NCBI RefSeq assembly: GCF_030272615.1
Contig: NW_026729207.1
Span: 1-64,000 of the forward strand
Reading direction: 5' to 3'
DNA: 64,000 nt
DNA from: Cryptomeria japonica
Taxonomy: Eukaryota > Streptophyta > Pinopsida > Cupressales > Cupressaceae
In this document: piece after piece, positions 1 to 11,280 of the stretch
Layout of the letters: each line of letters begins with the position of its first letter
Position numbering within the stretch: the stretch's first letter is position 1
Notes under the pieces: model-generated
What the model saw: the letters and a program-made list of their open reading frames with translations, nothing else
What the model was told of the DNA's origin: nothing
The model's database searches: none
Translations under genes and position numbers: made by a program

Positions 1-1805
1 CTTCTATCCAAAGATTGATATTTAGATTTTGATCAAGAATCATGACTTTGGTAGCTTTTACAATTGTCCTATTTTTCCTCTCAGCTACCCCATTTTGTTG
101 AGGATTATAAGGTATTGTTATCTCCCTCTTAATCCTTGAGTTTTTACAAAAATCTCTAAATAATTCTGATGTGTATTCCCCCCCATTATCAGTCCTTAGG
201 GTTTTGATTTTATTACCTAAGTAGTTCTCTGTCAGTGATTTAAACTCTTTAAACCTACTAAGGATCTCTTCTGATTCTTTACACTTCAAAAAGTAGATCC
301 AAGTTTTCCTAGAGTATTCATCAACAAATATTACATAATACAAACATCCTTCTAGAGAGGGAGTAGACATGGGTCCACATACATTAGAATGAACTAACTC
401 TAATACTTTGCTTGTTTTCCTAGTACTATTATGGAAGGAACCCTTGATATTTTTACCTAGGGTACATCCCTTGCATGCCTCTGAATGATATTGCTGCAAC
501 TTAGGTAAACCCGTGACAAGGTTTCCCATAGATGACAAAGCTCTATAGTTCAGGTGGCCTAGTCTTCTATGCCAGACCTCATTTGCATTTGTTTCTTCAT
601 GAATTAGGGCTAGGTTGGGCTCTGTGTATAGCTCATATAGATAGCCTTGTCTTTGACCAATGACTTTAGCTTTCTTGATGGAAGAATTTCTTGGCCAAGC
701 CAACACCTTGTTCTCCATGAAGGTTACTTTGAATCCATTATCTTCTAGGGCTAATATGGAGACTAGATTTCTCTTGATGCTGGGGACATACAGTACTCCT
801 TTGAGTTTCAATGATATGCCTGTCTTCAGTTTGATGGTGCAGGAACCAATTCCTCTAACTAGATGTGAGGAATCATCTCCGACGGTTACTTCCTCTTCAA
901 TATCCTCTGTCATGGAGTTTAGCACTTCTCTAAACCCTGTAATGTGTCTGGATGAACCACTGTCGATCACCCAAGAGTTAGACTTAATTGATACATGGCT
1001 TGTAAGTGCTGAGTAGAGGACATAGTTCTGGGAGTCATCTTCTCTTTTAGATTTTCCTGCTCTGGTAAATGTGTCTTGTTTGGCTCTCTCTGGACACTTT
1101 GCAACAAAGTGCCCGAACTTATTGCACCTATAGCATTGAATATGTGATAAGTCTCTCTTTGAAGTGTTCTTGCCTTGATGACCCTTCCTCTTCCTAAATT
1201 GCTTCTTCTTGGTTGTCTTATTTGTGTTAGTATTTAGGACTTAAAGGTCTTCATCTATGTTCTTTTGTTTTATTCCCATTTTGTTCAATCTTGATTCTTC
1301 TTGGAGATAATCGTCCCTTAATCTTTCAAACTTAGGATATTTGGATCTTGCATTGATGCCTTGGATGAATGTACTCCATCTGCTAGGAAACCCCTCTAGA
1401 GCAATGAGTATTAACTCTTTGCTTTGGATCTCGTAATCCAGAGTTGCTAGTTCATCTCTTAGAATTGGTATCTGCATAAAGTAGGCATTGATTGTCTCCC
1501 CCTTGTTCATGGTGATATGATTTATTTCTTGTTTTAATGCCAGAGTTTGACTTGCATTTGATATCTCAAATGTGCTTTCAAGTGCTTTGAACATTTTATA
1601 GGCTGTTTGATATTTTCTTATGATGGGATTTTTCATTTCCTTCAATCCATGCGGTTTTTTCAGGTTCATTTTTAGGTTGATCATTTTTAGTTTGAACAAA
1701 TGAATCCACTTTGTTCTCCTTTAAGATCATATGGATTCTGAATTTCCAGGCTGAAAAATCATCGCCACCTCTGAGTCTGTCTTCGAATCTGATAGTGCTG
1801 GCCAT
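1..1805 (-). pseudogene. Copia gag-protease-integrase polyprotein, partial, lightly broken
   Basis: Translation starts at 1805 with MASTIRFEDRLRGGDDFSAW, a typical Copia Gag N-terminus. A frameshift near 1630 moves gag to another frame, and a TAA lies at about 1241. From there the frame stays open to position 1. The gag zinc knuckle CYRCNKFGHFVAKC (CX2CX4HX4C) is at 1094-1135. The protease active site DSGS is at 953-964, inside WVIDSGSSRHITG. The integrase has the HHCC zinc-binding region (VWHRRLGHL ... CKGCTLGK) and the catalytic core start (VCGPMSTPS ... FVDEYSRKTW), then NPQQNGVAERKNR near the window edge. Gag would form the particle, protease would process it and integrase would insert the cDNA. 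Two lesions make this copy non-functional as it stands. Confidence 0.85.
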
Positions 1806-1881
1806 TGGAGAAATGTGATGTAGTATATAACCTCGTTCTTAAATTATTCACAAAATTGAATAGCCTCAAGTTCAATCATGT

Positions 1882-1894
1882 GGCTTTGGTACCA
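1882..1894 (-). other. Primer-binding site, initiator Met tRNA type
   Basis: On the minus strand this reads TGGTACCAAAGCC, close to the TGGTATCAGAGCC site used by most plant Copia elements to prime with initiator tRNA-Met. It lies six bases inside the proposed LTR end at 1901, the expected arrangement. Confidence 0.7.
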
Positions 1895-2055
1895 CGTAAA
1901 TGTTATTGCAATTTCCAATTTAGTGAACAAGTTATATACTAGATGATGTATTTAAGATTTATTACTATGACAATAATATTATCATCTTTCTTTTCTGCAC
2001 GTGTAGAGGATGAACATGTATCGATTTTAATGTCATCCTTTTCTTTTGAATGATG

Positions 2056-2063
2056 TATATATA
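2056..2063 (-). promoter_or_regulatory. TATA box of the Copia LTR
   Basis: TATATATA, read on the minus strand inside the LTR. Transcription would start roughly 25-35 bases further left (about 2020-2030), which leaves a U5 of about 120 bp. Inferred from sequence only. Confidence 0.5.
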
Positions 2064-2076
2064 GTAAGACAACCAT

Positions 2077-2139
2077 GATCAAGTGGCACCTTGATCGGAC
2101 ATGTCTTTTAGACATGTTCGACCAAGATGTCACTTGGTC
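2077..2139. repeat. Imperfect inverted repeat in the LTR upstream of the TATA box
   Basis: Two 29-base arms (2077-2105 and 2111-2139) pair at 24 of 29 positions around a 5-base loop. All five mismatches are transitions (C/T or A/G), as would follow from deamination of a once perfect repeat. Confidence 0.75.
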
Positions 2140-2197
2140 GTGACTTGTCTACCGATTCACTTAGTGTTATGATAACTAATTGGTATCAAAGTAAATG

Positions 2198-2303
2198 ATA
2201 ACAGATCGATATAAACACACCCAATAATGAATCGGTGTTAATAGAAAACAATAACAGATTGATATAAACACTCCCGATAATGAATTGGTGTTAATAGAAA
2301 ACA
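2198..2303. repeat. 53-bp direct tandem repeat (two units) in LTR U3
   Basis: Units 2198-2250 and 2251-2303 differ at about four positions. Each contains GATATAAACAC and GGTGTTAATAGAAAACA. Tandem repeats in U3 often carry enhancer sites in LTR elements; the role here is inferred. Confidence 0.8.
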
Positions 2304-2524
2304 AGTCCGATCACAAATAGCATTAGATCGACACTTAACTATGTTAAGAAGGTCATCGATCTAATCCATCTTTATCAATATCATAATTATGATCAATGTT
2401 ACAGTCTGATAAACATATTCAGTTTGGAAAGCATAAATTAGATAATCTAACAGCATAGATGAGTAAACCAAAACAGAATAGAAGAGATTAATGAGTTAGG
2501 AAAGTCTTATCTTGTTGAAGCTAC

Positions 2525-3235
2525 TAATGCATTAACACTCTTGAGGTATCAATAAGTATGCCATGCACCCAGAAACTCTCATATGTTCTATATTATGGTT
2601 CCCTTTGTTCCAAGCTTCTTCTGGTGTTTTATTTACCACTACTTTTGTTGGACATATATTTAATATGTATACCAAGCATGCAACTGATTCATCCCAATAC
2701 TCATTTGGTAGATTTTTTTCTTTTACCATACTTCATGCCATTTGCATAATTGTTATATTATTTCTCTTTGCTATTCCATTTTTTTGAGTGTACCTTGTTG
2801 TAAATTATTTTCTTATGCCAATTTCTTTGTAAAAAATCTAAAAATCACTTGAGATATATTCACCAACTTAATTAGTTCTCAATGTTTTGATATAGTAACC
2901 ACTTTATTTTTCATATTTTGCATTAAACTCTTTAAAATCAGAAAATATATTTGTATTTCAAAAAATAAACCCATACTTTCCCACTAAAATGATCAATAAA
3001 TGTCAAGAAATAAAGTCTTCCACTTATGGATGGTGTTTGCATTGGTCCACAAAGATCTAAATGCACTATCTCAAGTGGTTGTTTTTCTCTATAAGACTCC
3101 CTAACTAGAAATTTGTTTCTATGTTTATTTTCCAATATGAAACTCTCACATGTTGTCTTAAGTGGCTCTATTGGTGGCAATCCATATACCATTCCTTTCT
3201 TATATAACAAATGTAATCCTTTGAATAATAGGAAT
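2525..3235 (-). pseudogene. Copia integrase fragment
   Basis: The minus strand encodes LYKKGMVYGLPPIEP, CESF, IVHLDLCGPMQTPSISGR and FLTFIDHFSGKVWVYFLK (the integrase zinc region and core start). After heavily damaged sequence follow LPNEYWDESVACLVYILN and KTPEEAWNKG, the end of the integrase core. It belongs to the same family as the longer copy at 16870-19110, which has the same flank motif. It ends at the A1 boundary near 3226, so it is probably a remnant cut by the A1 insertion. Confidence 0.8.
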
Positions 3236-3379
3236 ATGATAGCTCTAAGATATGTATGATAGACACAAGAGGCCTATTAAAAACTTAAGATACTTATGAA
3301 AGTCTCAAGAGACCCATGACAATCCCATGAGACCTATCATCATGAAAAGAGACTTATAGAAATCCATAAAGTTAGGCAT

Positions 3380-4365
3380 TTATATAATCTCATTACATGA
3401 CAAATAATGATGGTACACATGTCAAAAATTGATTGGTCATAATTTTGTGATATGAACAGTCATATATACTTCATTTAAAAAAAACTATTTGTGCCCTAAC
3501 AACACAACCTAGCTATGTTATAGGTTTGACTACCTTGAGAAACTAGGAATATTTAATTTTATAATCATTTAGTCACTTTCATCATGGGTTATCATTAATT
3601 TCACATGACTTTTATAAATATTATATTGTATAATAGTTTGAGTATAAGTGATTTCAATGAATTCTAGAAACTAGTCTTGCATGCCTCGTCAATGATTCAT
3701 ATCTAGCAAACTTTAACTTCAATGAATGCTTATTTTTTGAAAAGAATTGGAGAGAAATTATTGGAATTACCATTTGTTTAATATAGGAAAGGAGATGAGA
3801 TAAAATAAGTGTGCATTATTTGATAGAAGGATTGATATTGAATGAATATAGGAAAAGGTGTAAAACAAAGATATAGAGAATAGTTAGTGATAAAAAAATT
3901 GATTCTTGGGAACAACAATAATATAAAAAGGAGTACAAAGGAGATATGAGAGAAGAACTTTACAAAGAATGTGTTGGCAACCGATAATTCCAATAGGGTT
4001 GAGTGTCATACAATGCCATTCTACAGTTCCTGGATTATTTTATAGTTTAGCTTGTTTCCATAAAACTCTCTAGCATGCTTTAGTGTATATAATGTAATAA
4101 ATTTATTTTTTAGTATTGTTTTCAATTTTTGGCATGGTTTCCTATAGATTTTGTAAACTCATTTGATTTATTTATGTCATGAAAAATAATGTATTTAATG
4201 ACATTTTGATACAGCTCTATTCTTCTTGTTTAATCAGTGTATGTAAAGAAAATTAATATTTCTTTTTTGTAAAATATCTATATTCAAAAATTTGTTTTTT
4301 TTTATTTTCTAGGTATAAATCTACCAATATTATCTAGGATTGTATTTAAAAGTCCTCATTTGGCA
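3380..4365 (+). other. Non-coding leader of A1
   Basis: AT-rich and without a supportable gene. It matches 22640-23625 in A2 closely. A minus-strand open frame of about 70 codons (3778-3993, with a counterpart at 23087-23269) survives in both copies, but it is low-complexity and hydrophobic and shows no sign of selection beyond the nucleotide similarity of the repeats. Confidence 0.5.
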
Positions 4366-4369
4366 GCAA

Positions 4370-5215
4370 ACTAGGTGATTTTATTAAAATTTCATTATGT
4401 AAAAAACTAATTATTTGTCAATCTCAAAATTCAATAGAAGTGATTATGATTATTGGTGCATTAAAATGATGACATTTTTTTGAGTAAAATAATTATAGAA
4501 AATTGTAAAAATTAGGTATTAAGAGCCTGTTGATTGGAATAACTTATAACCAGTGATAAAATGATTAAGGAGGCAAATAATACTAATGTACAAGATTTAT
4601 TGCACAGTCTAATAGCTCCTGATAAGAGCTTATTTCCATCAATTTTAGATGCATATATAGCTAAGACTGCTTGAAATAATATAAAAGAGATATCTAAGAA
4701 TGATTGAAAGAATATAAAAGAATCTTATGAAGGCAGTGACCAGATCAAGGTTGTCAAGCTACAAACCTTGAAAATGGAATTTCAAAAATTTAAAAATGTA
4801 GGAAGCTGAAATGTGAGTGATTAATATGTAAGGTTAAACGATTTTGTTAATAAAATGGCTACTCTCAAAAAAATTATCAACAAATAAGTTATCATAAAAA
4901 ATGTGTTGATGTCTCTAACAACAAGGTGGAACAATTGTATCATCATCATTGAAGAGAGGAAAGATTTGTTTATCATTTAGTATGATAACCTTGTGAGATA
5001 TCTTATTTCACATTATGAACGATTGAGAGATTCATCTTTAGAAGTTAATGATAAATATTTTTCCTCTAAGTTACATATTTCAAAGAAGGAAGATGTCAAT
5101 ACTAGCTCCAAAATAATCAAGATCAAGGGAAAGGAAAAATTAGAATTCTTCAACAGGAAACACAAGACGAAGTGGTCCAAGAGGAAGAGTTACAGACAAA
5201 TTTGATAAGAAAATA
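4370..5215 (+). pseudogene. Copia gag remnant in A1
   Basis: Short in-frame blocks match a Copia Gag: YDYWCIKMM near 4445, AAAVKVVKLQT-like and FQNLKM blocks at 4740-4800, SLKRGKICLSF-like at 4945, then an intact stretch HYERLRDSSLEVNDKYFSSK at 5020-5080, ending in an arginine/glycine-rich GPRGRV-type segment near 5175. Many stops and frameshifts separate them. No zinc knuckle follows: the sequence leaves Copia similarity at about 5222. The A2 copy has the same structure at 23630-24475. Confidence 0.65.
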
Positions 5216-5234
5216 TCCAATATTTTTAATTAAA

Positions 5235-5650
5235 GTAATTGGGGAAGGGCCCCAACTTGTTATACATTAGATGACATTCATCAAACGTAAAGAGAAAATA
5301 GCAGGTTTATACATAGGTAAAACTTTCAACAAGGCCACATTGTTGCAATGCAAATACATATAGAGATCTAAAATGGGGCCGAGAAGCAAGATTAGAGGAA
5401 CAATGTGAGATCTATGAGAAGGTATAGAATGAACCTTTTTTATTTTTGCGAACAACTCTTCATAAAGAATCCCTAACAAGAGAAGAAAAAGGAATAGTAT
5501 TTTCTAAACCAAGTGGTGCCTCAACAGAGTCTGAGAGAGGAGCCACTAAACCTAGGAGAGGGATATGGTAGTCTAGGGAAAGAGAATTTAGGAGCAGTGA
5601 ATGAATATGTCAATTACTTGAGAGAGCCCCTGATTGATCCAGCAAGGAAT
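5235..5650. other. Non-Copia module of the A repeat
   Basis: It begins at GGGAAGGGCCCCAACTTG straight after the gag remnant and is shared with 24475-24890. In the A2 copy the minus strand keeps a 61-codon frame (24689-24874) starting MLDHSWVLSSKKLIHFLV. I do not recognise the protein. A piece of a LINE ORF1 tail is possible but unproven. Confidence 0.4.
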
Positions 5651-5654
5651 CAGT

Positions 5655-6053
5655 AGTGTTGGTGTTTCCAACTGATTATCTAGAATTTCCTATAAGATAA
5701 CCAATCTTAATCCATAAATTTTAGACAAGTGACGAGCAAATTGGATTTAACCAAAAGGTAGAAATGATCTATACTTTAGGATCTACAAGACATATGGGGG
5801 TGACCCTTTACAATATTTAATGGATTTGTAATAAAGTGGACTAATATTGCTAAAATGCAGATTGCTCTCAATGAGTATCAACTAGATTATCCTAAATTTA
5901 ATGCTGAATTGGCAAGATCCATGGTTATTTATCACTATTGGGTAAAATTGAGAGAAAGATCTAACCTACACCTACTCCTACAAATAGAAAAGAAAAGAGA
6001 TCAATAATATTTTAGATGGTGCCTAAAATTCACTTAAATTCTCAAAGATCAAT
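5655..6053 (+). repeat. Module shared by A1, A2 and the right edge of the window
   Basis: This segment is nearly identical to 63603-64000 and more diverged from 24890-25200. It encodes NGFVIKWTNIAKMQIALNEY and then LDYPKFNAELARSMVIYHYW, a sequence that looks protein-like in all three copies. I do not recognise the family. One base difference (an extra T near 5818) alters the upstream frame relative to the copy at 63712. Confidence 0.7.
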
Positions 6054-6059
6054 GTCTAA

Positions 6060-6720
6060 TCCAAGTGAGCGAGTCATAATTGTGAGAACATTGAATATCT
6101 TCATGAACCTTTAACTACTTAGCTACCTAGACCTCACACATTAATGATTGACACCAAATAAAGTCAAGAAATCACTCTAAATTTTTCTTAATGATTGCTA
6201 TTACACCTCTCAATTCACTGAAATAAATCCACAACATTTAATTCCTTCCTTAGAGAGAACATATAAACAAGATTCCGACCAATTGTACAAGTGTCAAAAT
6301 TAAATTGTCCTGTACAAGGGTATCCTATAGTACATATACAATTTCATATAGGACAAAACTGATTTGTGCTCTTAAAAAGAGAATTTATGAATATAACAAT
6401 TTCTTTCAAATTCAGCACTTCCTTTGGCTTATTTTCCTCATGTGATGCTTAATGGATTATTTGATAGGACAAAATTTTTTATTGTTGTTTTGATGGTGAA
6501 GAGGAGTCTGAGTCTAAGAGAACAAGAAAATTAGAAATATGACACAAGTCAACATCTTTCCACTAAGTAGGAGATATAAAAAATGTGATGATATTTGAAT
6601 GAAATCATTTAATACACCAAGTAGCGTTTCCATTGGAGATCATCAACTTTATGAAAAATTTCAATAGAAAGGGGTTTGGAGAGGTCTACATCCAACAAGG
6701 TCCTTGTGAAGGAGGTATGG
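6060..6720. other. Spacer of A1
   Basis: No gene seen. Parts align to A2 at 25640-25850 (TAGGACAAAAC block) and 29855-30070 (GAGGAGTCTGAGTC block). The join near 6490 marks where A2 carries its 4-kb insert. Confidence 0.5.
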
Positions 6721-6726
6721 GAGAAG

Positions 6727-7415
6727 TGTTGGAGACATATGTGATGATTGATTTTATAGATATGTAATAAGATGTATGAGGTCCTCTCTAAGTCTTGAAT
6801 CAGATCACAATCACCATAATTATATTTGGTGGCCACCTTGATAGGAGTTATGCTTGTCCCTTGTTTAGGTTGACCTAGTTGATGTTTGCAGAGATGAAGA
6901 TGGTATATATAGAAGGTCAAATTAGTGTGCTAGTGTGTCTTTGATGGTAGTTATGTGGGGAAGATGATATATAAATTATTTCCTATTATTATCATTATAG
7001 AAGTTTGTGACATGCAAAGATAGTGAATGTGGAAGTGATTGTTGATAGAGTTTGTTTCTTGTAACAAAGATTCAAGGATAACTTCATAATTGGGCAATGA
7101 CTTCGTTTAACTCACTCAAATTTTTAGGGTGTTCATGTATATTTCCATTGAGTAGTGAGCTTTATCCTAGAATTTATTTGTATCTTACCTTGGATAAAGC
7201 CTACAAGTCCTTTCTATCTTGCCCTTAGATAGTAGACCTTAGGTTGCAAGACTTCTAGGCGGTAGTGTGCTTCCATGGTAGTGTTTAAAATAAATTGTAA
7301 TGATATCATATATATTGTGAGTTAACTGTCACCATGGTTTTTCCTTGTTTAGGGGTTTCCACATAAATCTAGTGTTCCCCTATGCATTGTGTTTTATGGT
7401 TTCATGTTGCATTAC
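6727..7415 (+). repeat. LTR-like end of A1
   Basis: It starts TGTTGGAGACATATGTGA and contains a TATATATAG box near 6902, followed by a pyrimidine-rich tract. It ends in a ...CACCATGGTTTTTCC / GTTTCCACATAAATC block of the sort seen at the 3' ends of many plant Copia LTRs. The A2 counterpart starts at 30074 and reaches the same TATA box near 31440. The 3' boundary is uncertain. Confidence 0.5.
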
Positions 7416-7421
7416 TACTTA

Positions 7422-8160
7422 TTATGTTTTTGAAGATTTATGGATTAAACTTAAAATGTTTTTAGGTCCAGACCAATTCACCCCGCTTGTGTCTAAATCC
7501 TGAAGTGTGTTCAATAGGAAGAGACTAGTATTAGGGTCAACTTTGATAAATCTACCCAATTTTTTGCCTCTATATTCATGGGTGGCAGTGCACCAAAAGT
7601 GCAATGAGAGGTGAGAGAGATGAACCTAAGTGAGAGAAACCTCAATAGGATCAATTAGGGGAATTAAATGATGGGGTCCAAGGTTAGAGAGATAAAGAAT
7701 GAGAATCCTATTTGTAGAGGCCAATAGAAGGGACAACATCCCTATCATTAGTATTATCAAATTAAATAACAAAGAACCAACAAGCATGAGAATAAATATC
7801 CATCTTACCTATCACCACAAGGTTTGAATATACAAATATCTAGGGGTGGAATAATATGGGAGACAACGACAATTGATTGAATCTTCTGATTAGAACATTT
7901 TTTTTTGTAATAATAAATGCAGTCTAAAATCTTCTTGCCCAAAAATACCTCTAGAATAGAGGAGGAGCATCGGAGGCAATTTTCTAGAGGAACTAAAGGA
8001 CTCGAGAGGTTTTTTGGAGTGGGTTTGTAAACATACTCTTGAGTGCGTAATTTACTAACATGCAATCTTTCACTGGATGGGTGTTTTGCTAAAAGGGTGA
8101 GTCGGAGTTGGAAATATCCACAGTGATAGTACAAATAGGGGAGCCTCTACCAAAAGGGAT
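7422..8160 (-). pseudogene. Possible LINE ORF1 remnant
   Basis: The minus strand has a 60-codon frame (7604-7422) with TATHEYRGKKLGRFIKVDPN, reminiscent of the DUF4283 region of plant LINE ORF1 (the 'G..LG.FIKVD.NT' part). A second frame at 8134-7805 is unrecognised. No reverse transcriptase or endonuclease is present. Identification is weak. Confidence 0.3.
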
Positions 8161-8289
8161 TTAAAGAGGAGAATTTTTAATGGCTGCAATGGGAAAGTGT
8201 ATCAGGTTTGAAATTTGAGGACTAGAGGCCATTGGTGGTAAAAAAAAATTCAATAGATAAAATACTTATAGAGATAAAAAAATATTCAT

Positions 8290-8331
8290 TGTTACCATTG
8301 TGATAGGTATGACCATTTTGAAATGGATTGC
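8290..8331 (+). pseudogene. Isolated Copia zinc knuckle
   Basis: It encodes CYHCDRYDHFEMDC, a CX2CX4HX4C knuckle with an Asp in place of the usual Gly before His. It resembles CYHCNKYGHFEREC of the Copia element at 12818. Flanking sequence is AT-rich and no more gag or protease follows, so this is a scrap. Confidence 0.6.
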
Positions 8332-8772
8332 AGATTGGAATCTTGTGAATTTTTAATCATTTTATGTAATCATTACATGTTCACATCAAATCATATCAAA
8401 CATAAAAAATGGAACTAATCAAAAAAAGTATCTAACTCTCCTTTAAGACTAAAGTTGGATCTTATTTTGATTATTTTAACTAATGAAATTATATTTATCT
8501 TACTGGCGAACATATATTACCATTATTGTGGCCACTTAGTCAGCCATCAATTAATTAATTACAACATATCCAGTTATCAATTAGGTACAACTACATTTTT
8601 GCTACAACTTATATTATTCGATCTCCTACAAAGAGGAACTAATTGTGAAGCAGATTAAATTATGCGTCAACAAAACAAGTACTCAATATCCCCTTCGTTG
8701 CAAGTCACAACTTAGTATTAATCAAACTAATTTCTAATATAGTATAAACTGGCTATAATTCTAATGAGATGT

Positions 8773-9383
8773 ATGGTTCAACTAGGTCAAAATATTTATG
8801 TAAAGAATTTGGTATTATTGGCCTTACATTTGATCATCATGGCTATTGAAGCCAAGTCAATCATAGAAAGTAACAGATAGCTTAGGGCTTCTACAATATC
8901 TCTGGATGCTACTCAGTCTAGTAATCGAAGAATCTTTAACGTACAAAATTATGGTGTAGTGGGTAATGGAGTGCATGACAATACTGAGGTCCCCTTATCA
9001 TTTATTCTTTTGTTACTAATATTAGATATTATTTATTGCCACTTTTACCATTTCTATCTTGAGTAACAAAAAGTTTACATCTTATTAACAAGGACTCCAA
9101 AATATTGTATCTTATTAATATTCTAATGCTTTTCAGGCATTTACTAATGCATGGAATGATGCCTGTAAAGTGTCGTTAAGAAATTTGTATGTGTCAAGTG
9201 AGAAGACTTTTCTGGTTAACAATCTAAATTTCCACGGACCGTGTCAGCCTAGCTTCACATTTTAGGTGTAAAATTTGAACATAACCCTAAAGGATTCAAA
9301 AACAATGGATTTAATACATGAAGTCCATTTTATCGAAATGTTGTATACATGTATGCTAAATTACTTACTATTCATTTAAGTTA
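8773..9383 (+). pseudogene. Polygalacturonase pseudogene PG1, exons 1-2
   Basis: 5' end of a glycoside hydrolase family 28 gene (pectin-degrading polygalacturonase, secreted to the wall). Exon 1 (8773-8988) starts MVQLGQN and has a hydrophobic signal-like stretch (LVLLALHLIIMAIEA). A TAG lies near 8879. It then reads RIFNVQNYGVVGNGVHDNTE, the conserved N-terminal block. Exon 2 (9137-9265) encodes AFTNAWNDACK, KTFLVNNLNFHGPCQPSFTF, and ends in a TAG where the related copy at 44912 has CAG. The following intron matches that of PG3 until about 9383, where repeat D1 begins. The donor after exon 1 (GAG|GTCCCC) is weak. No later exons follow nearby. Confidence 0.85.
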
Positions 9384-10739
9384 ATAACTATTCATTCATA
9401 GGTATACTTGGGTACTGCTATCCATACAAGATAGTTATTAGCCCAATTCAAGACAACATCTAAGCATACAGGTTAGGTATTTGTTCATTTGTGATAGAAT
9501 CCACACAATTGATATATGACACCTATCTTACTTAAGCATGGGATAAGTATGTGCTCTTGCTAGATTATTATAAATCATTGGAACCATTTGAGTCCTAAGT
9601 TGCATCCTTAAAGACTATACTTCCCATCGGAAGTGGAACAAGGTCATCATCCTTAGATTAATTAATCATATATACAAGCTTGAAACCCACCTCAAAATTC
9701 ATCCTATGGCCTTGGGGATTCAAGTGATCCTTCATAATCCTCCTTATTATGAATATCTTTTATTCTATTATTATGTTAATAATTGAACCCCCTCACTCAA
9801 TCATTATCTTGAGTAATTATTTACTATAATGCTTACCCCTCTAAAATCACATCTTTGATTGCCTGCATACTAGGGACATAGTTCATCCCTAAATTTCCTA
9901 TATACATTGCTTCTAAATGGGATCAAGAACTATTTAGTTCTACCTTCTAACTAAATTTCATGTAAACTATATAGTGGGTATTCAACCCTTTCTAAAGTCT
10001 TTATCCCAGACAATTCCTTTATGGTCACTACAAACAATGGGAATCTCATAAAGTAAAAAGGTTACATATTGGCCCCTTTCTTGTTTACCTAATTCCACTA
10101 GGTCATAATCCTATGATCACGTCAGCCTTATCCTATGTGTCAAAATAAAAAAATATTGAAATCCAACTAAAATCATTCATTCGAATAATTGCATTAGGTT
10201 TATTAAAATTTATCAAATTCGGTTTTCAATCTATTTTTAGAATTTCCCATCCCTTGGATCTTAACTTCACAATGTCCCTTATTACTCCCTAGTGATATAT
10301 AGGGATGATTTCATAGATGTCATTATTCCAATTTTATTAGGTGATCAATTTAGTAGCTTAATCACGATGACATTACTCATAAGCACTAGCCAAAAACATT
10401 GTTTATATTGAAAGTTGCTAGTTTTCTAAGTTTCCTACTCTTGAATTATCATAACTAACCAATATAAAAGAAAGTGCTAATTATTAATTCATCATTAAAA
10501 TCAGTGATTCATTGAAGGAAAATAAATCTGATACATAACCTTTTAATGAGATATTTACATCAAAAAGATTCAATTATTCTATGCATAACTTACCATCCTA
10601 ATTAGTACATCTTTCATTGGAATGTGAAACTGAAGAAGTGACAAGTGCTTAACATATATACTTGAATGGATCATTTGTCAACAACACAACATTCAAGGTT
10701 CGCAATGAGTGGGAAGGAATGAGGTAGTGTTTCTTCTAT

Positions 10740-11280
10740 TATTAGTGAGGATGGATAGGCAGATGCAGAAGAATTAGAAGATGAAGATGAGAAAGGTTGA
10801 ATGACAATAGTTGTGGTCTAGTTCTTGGTCCTGTTTTTTGGTTACTGGCTATATTTTTTCCCTTGGCCATCAATCCTCTATTTGTGTTTGGGATCTAGAT
10901 TTTGTGCAACTTTGGTTCCTCTTCATTGGTGAGGAATTTTTGGTCATTTTTATGGTGCACCCAAGGGAGGGGGGGGCTTTTATTTTAGATGGAGGATCAC
11001 AAGCAAGGAAGGAGTGGTCTATGATGTTGGTGGCCCTCTATGATCTTAGTTCTTTTCTTGTTGTTTTCTTCTTGGTCTTCCCCATGCTTCTTGGGTTGGA
11101 GTTTCCCTTAGTGATTGTTGTTGATGAAGGGGGTCCTTTCACTAGGTTTTTTGTGGTGTGGCTTGGGGCCATTGCTCTAGAAGTGGGGGTTTCCCACCTC
11201 TTTGACTAGGGTGACTTGTTTTCATGCAGGCTATGTTATTTTGTCTCCTGCCTATAACCAATTTAAAAAGAAAAAAAATA
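10740..11280 (+). mobile_element. Possible non-LTR retroelement 3' fragment with A-rich tail
   Basis: A G/T-rich block unlike the AT-rich D1 around it. It holds a 132-codon hydrophobic frame (10811-11209) of no known family and ends in AAAAAGAAAAAAAATAAT near 11265-11280. It is absent from the aligned part of D2. Its composition resembles the minus-strand insertion at 36467-38153. A truncated LINE-like copy is the best guess. Confidence 0.35.

Larger units (their letters stand above)
1..2452 (-). mobile_element. Copia LTR retrotransposon, 5' part, runs off window start
   Basis: A minus-strand Ty1/Copia element. In element order it has a 5' LTR (2452-1901), a primer-binding site (1894-1882), gag, zinc knuckle, protease and the first part of integrase, then leaves the window at position 1. 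Copia order (integrase before reverse transcriptase) is inferred from integrase directly following protease. RT, RNase H and the 3' LTR would lie to the left of the window. The coding part is well preserved compared with the other Copia copies here, so this is one of the younger insertions. It lies next to, and is not part of, the older integrase scrap at 2525-3235. Confidence 0.85.
1901..2452 (-). repeat. 5' LTR of the Copia element (about 552 bp)
   Basis: The boundaries are set by TGTTA at 1901-1905 and TAACA at 2448-2452, a perfect 5-bp terminal inverted repeat in the TG...CA form, and by the primer-binding site just inside. Within it are a TATA box (2056-2063), an imperfect inverted repeat (2077-2139) and two 53-bp tandem units (2198-2303), all upstream of the predicted start in element orientation. 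The partner LTR is outside the window, so the outer boundary rests on the terminal repeat alone. Confidence 0.6.
3226..7415 (+). mobile_element. Chimeric LTR-type repeat, copy A1
   Basis: This segment aligns module by module with 22506-31455 (A2): a leader with AGAGACCTATGA-like repeats (3226-3360), an AT-rich region (3380-4370), a decayed Copia gag (4370-5215), a non-Copia module (5235-5650), a second module shared also with 63596-64000 (5655-6053), a spacer, and an LTR-like end with a TATATATAG box (6727-7415). Relative to A2 it lacks the 4-kb insert (25855-29840) and about 1.1 kb inside the LTR-like part. The switches between modules sit at the same places in A1 and A2, so the chimera existed before the copies spread. 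It has no pol, so it resembles a large non-autonomous LTR derivative. Boundaries are approximate. Confidence 0.65.

Noticed and set aside
660-1016. 118-codon plus-strand frame
   Set aside because: Shadow of the Copia protease-integrase frame on the other strand, which carries all recognisable motifs.
3778-3993. Minus-strand 71-codon frame with a counterpart at 23087-23269
   Set aside because: The shared frame follows from nucleotide similarity of A1 and A2; composition is low-complexity and no initiation context or family supports a gene.
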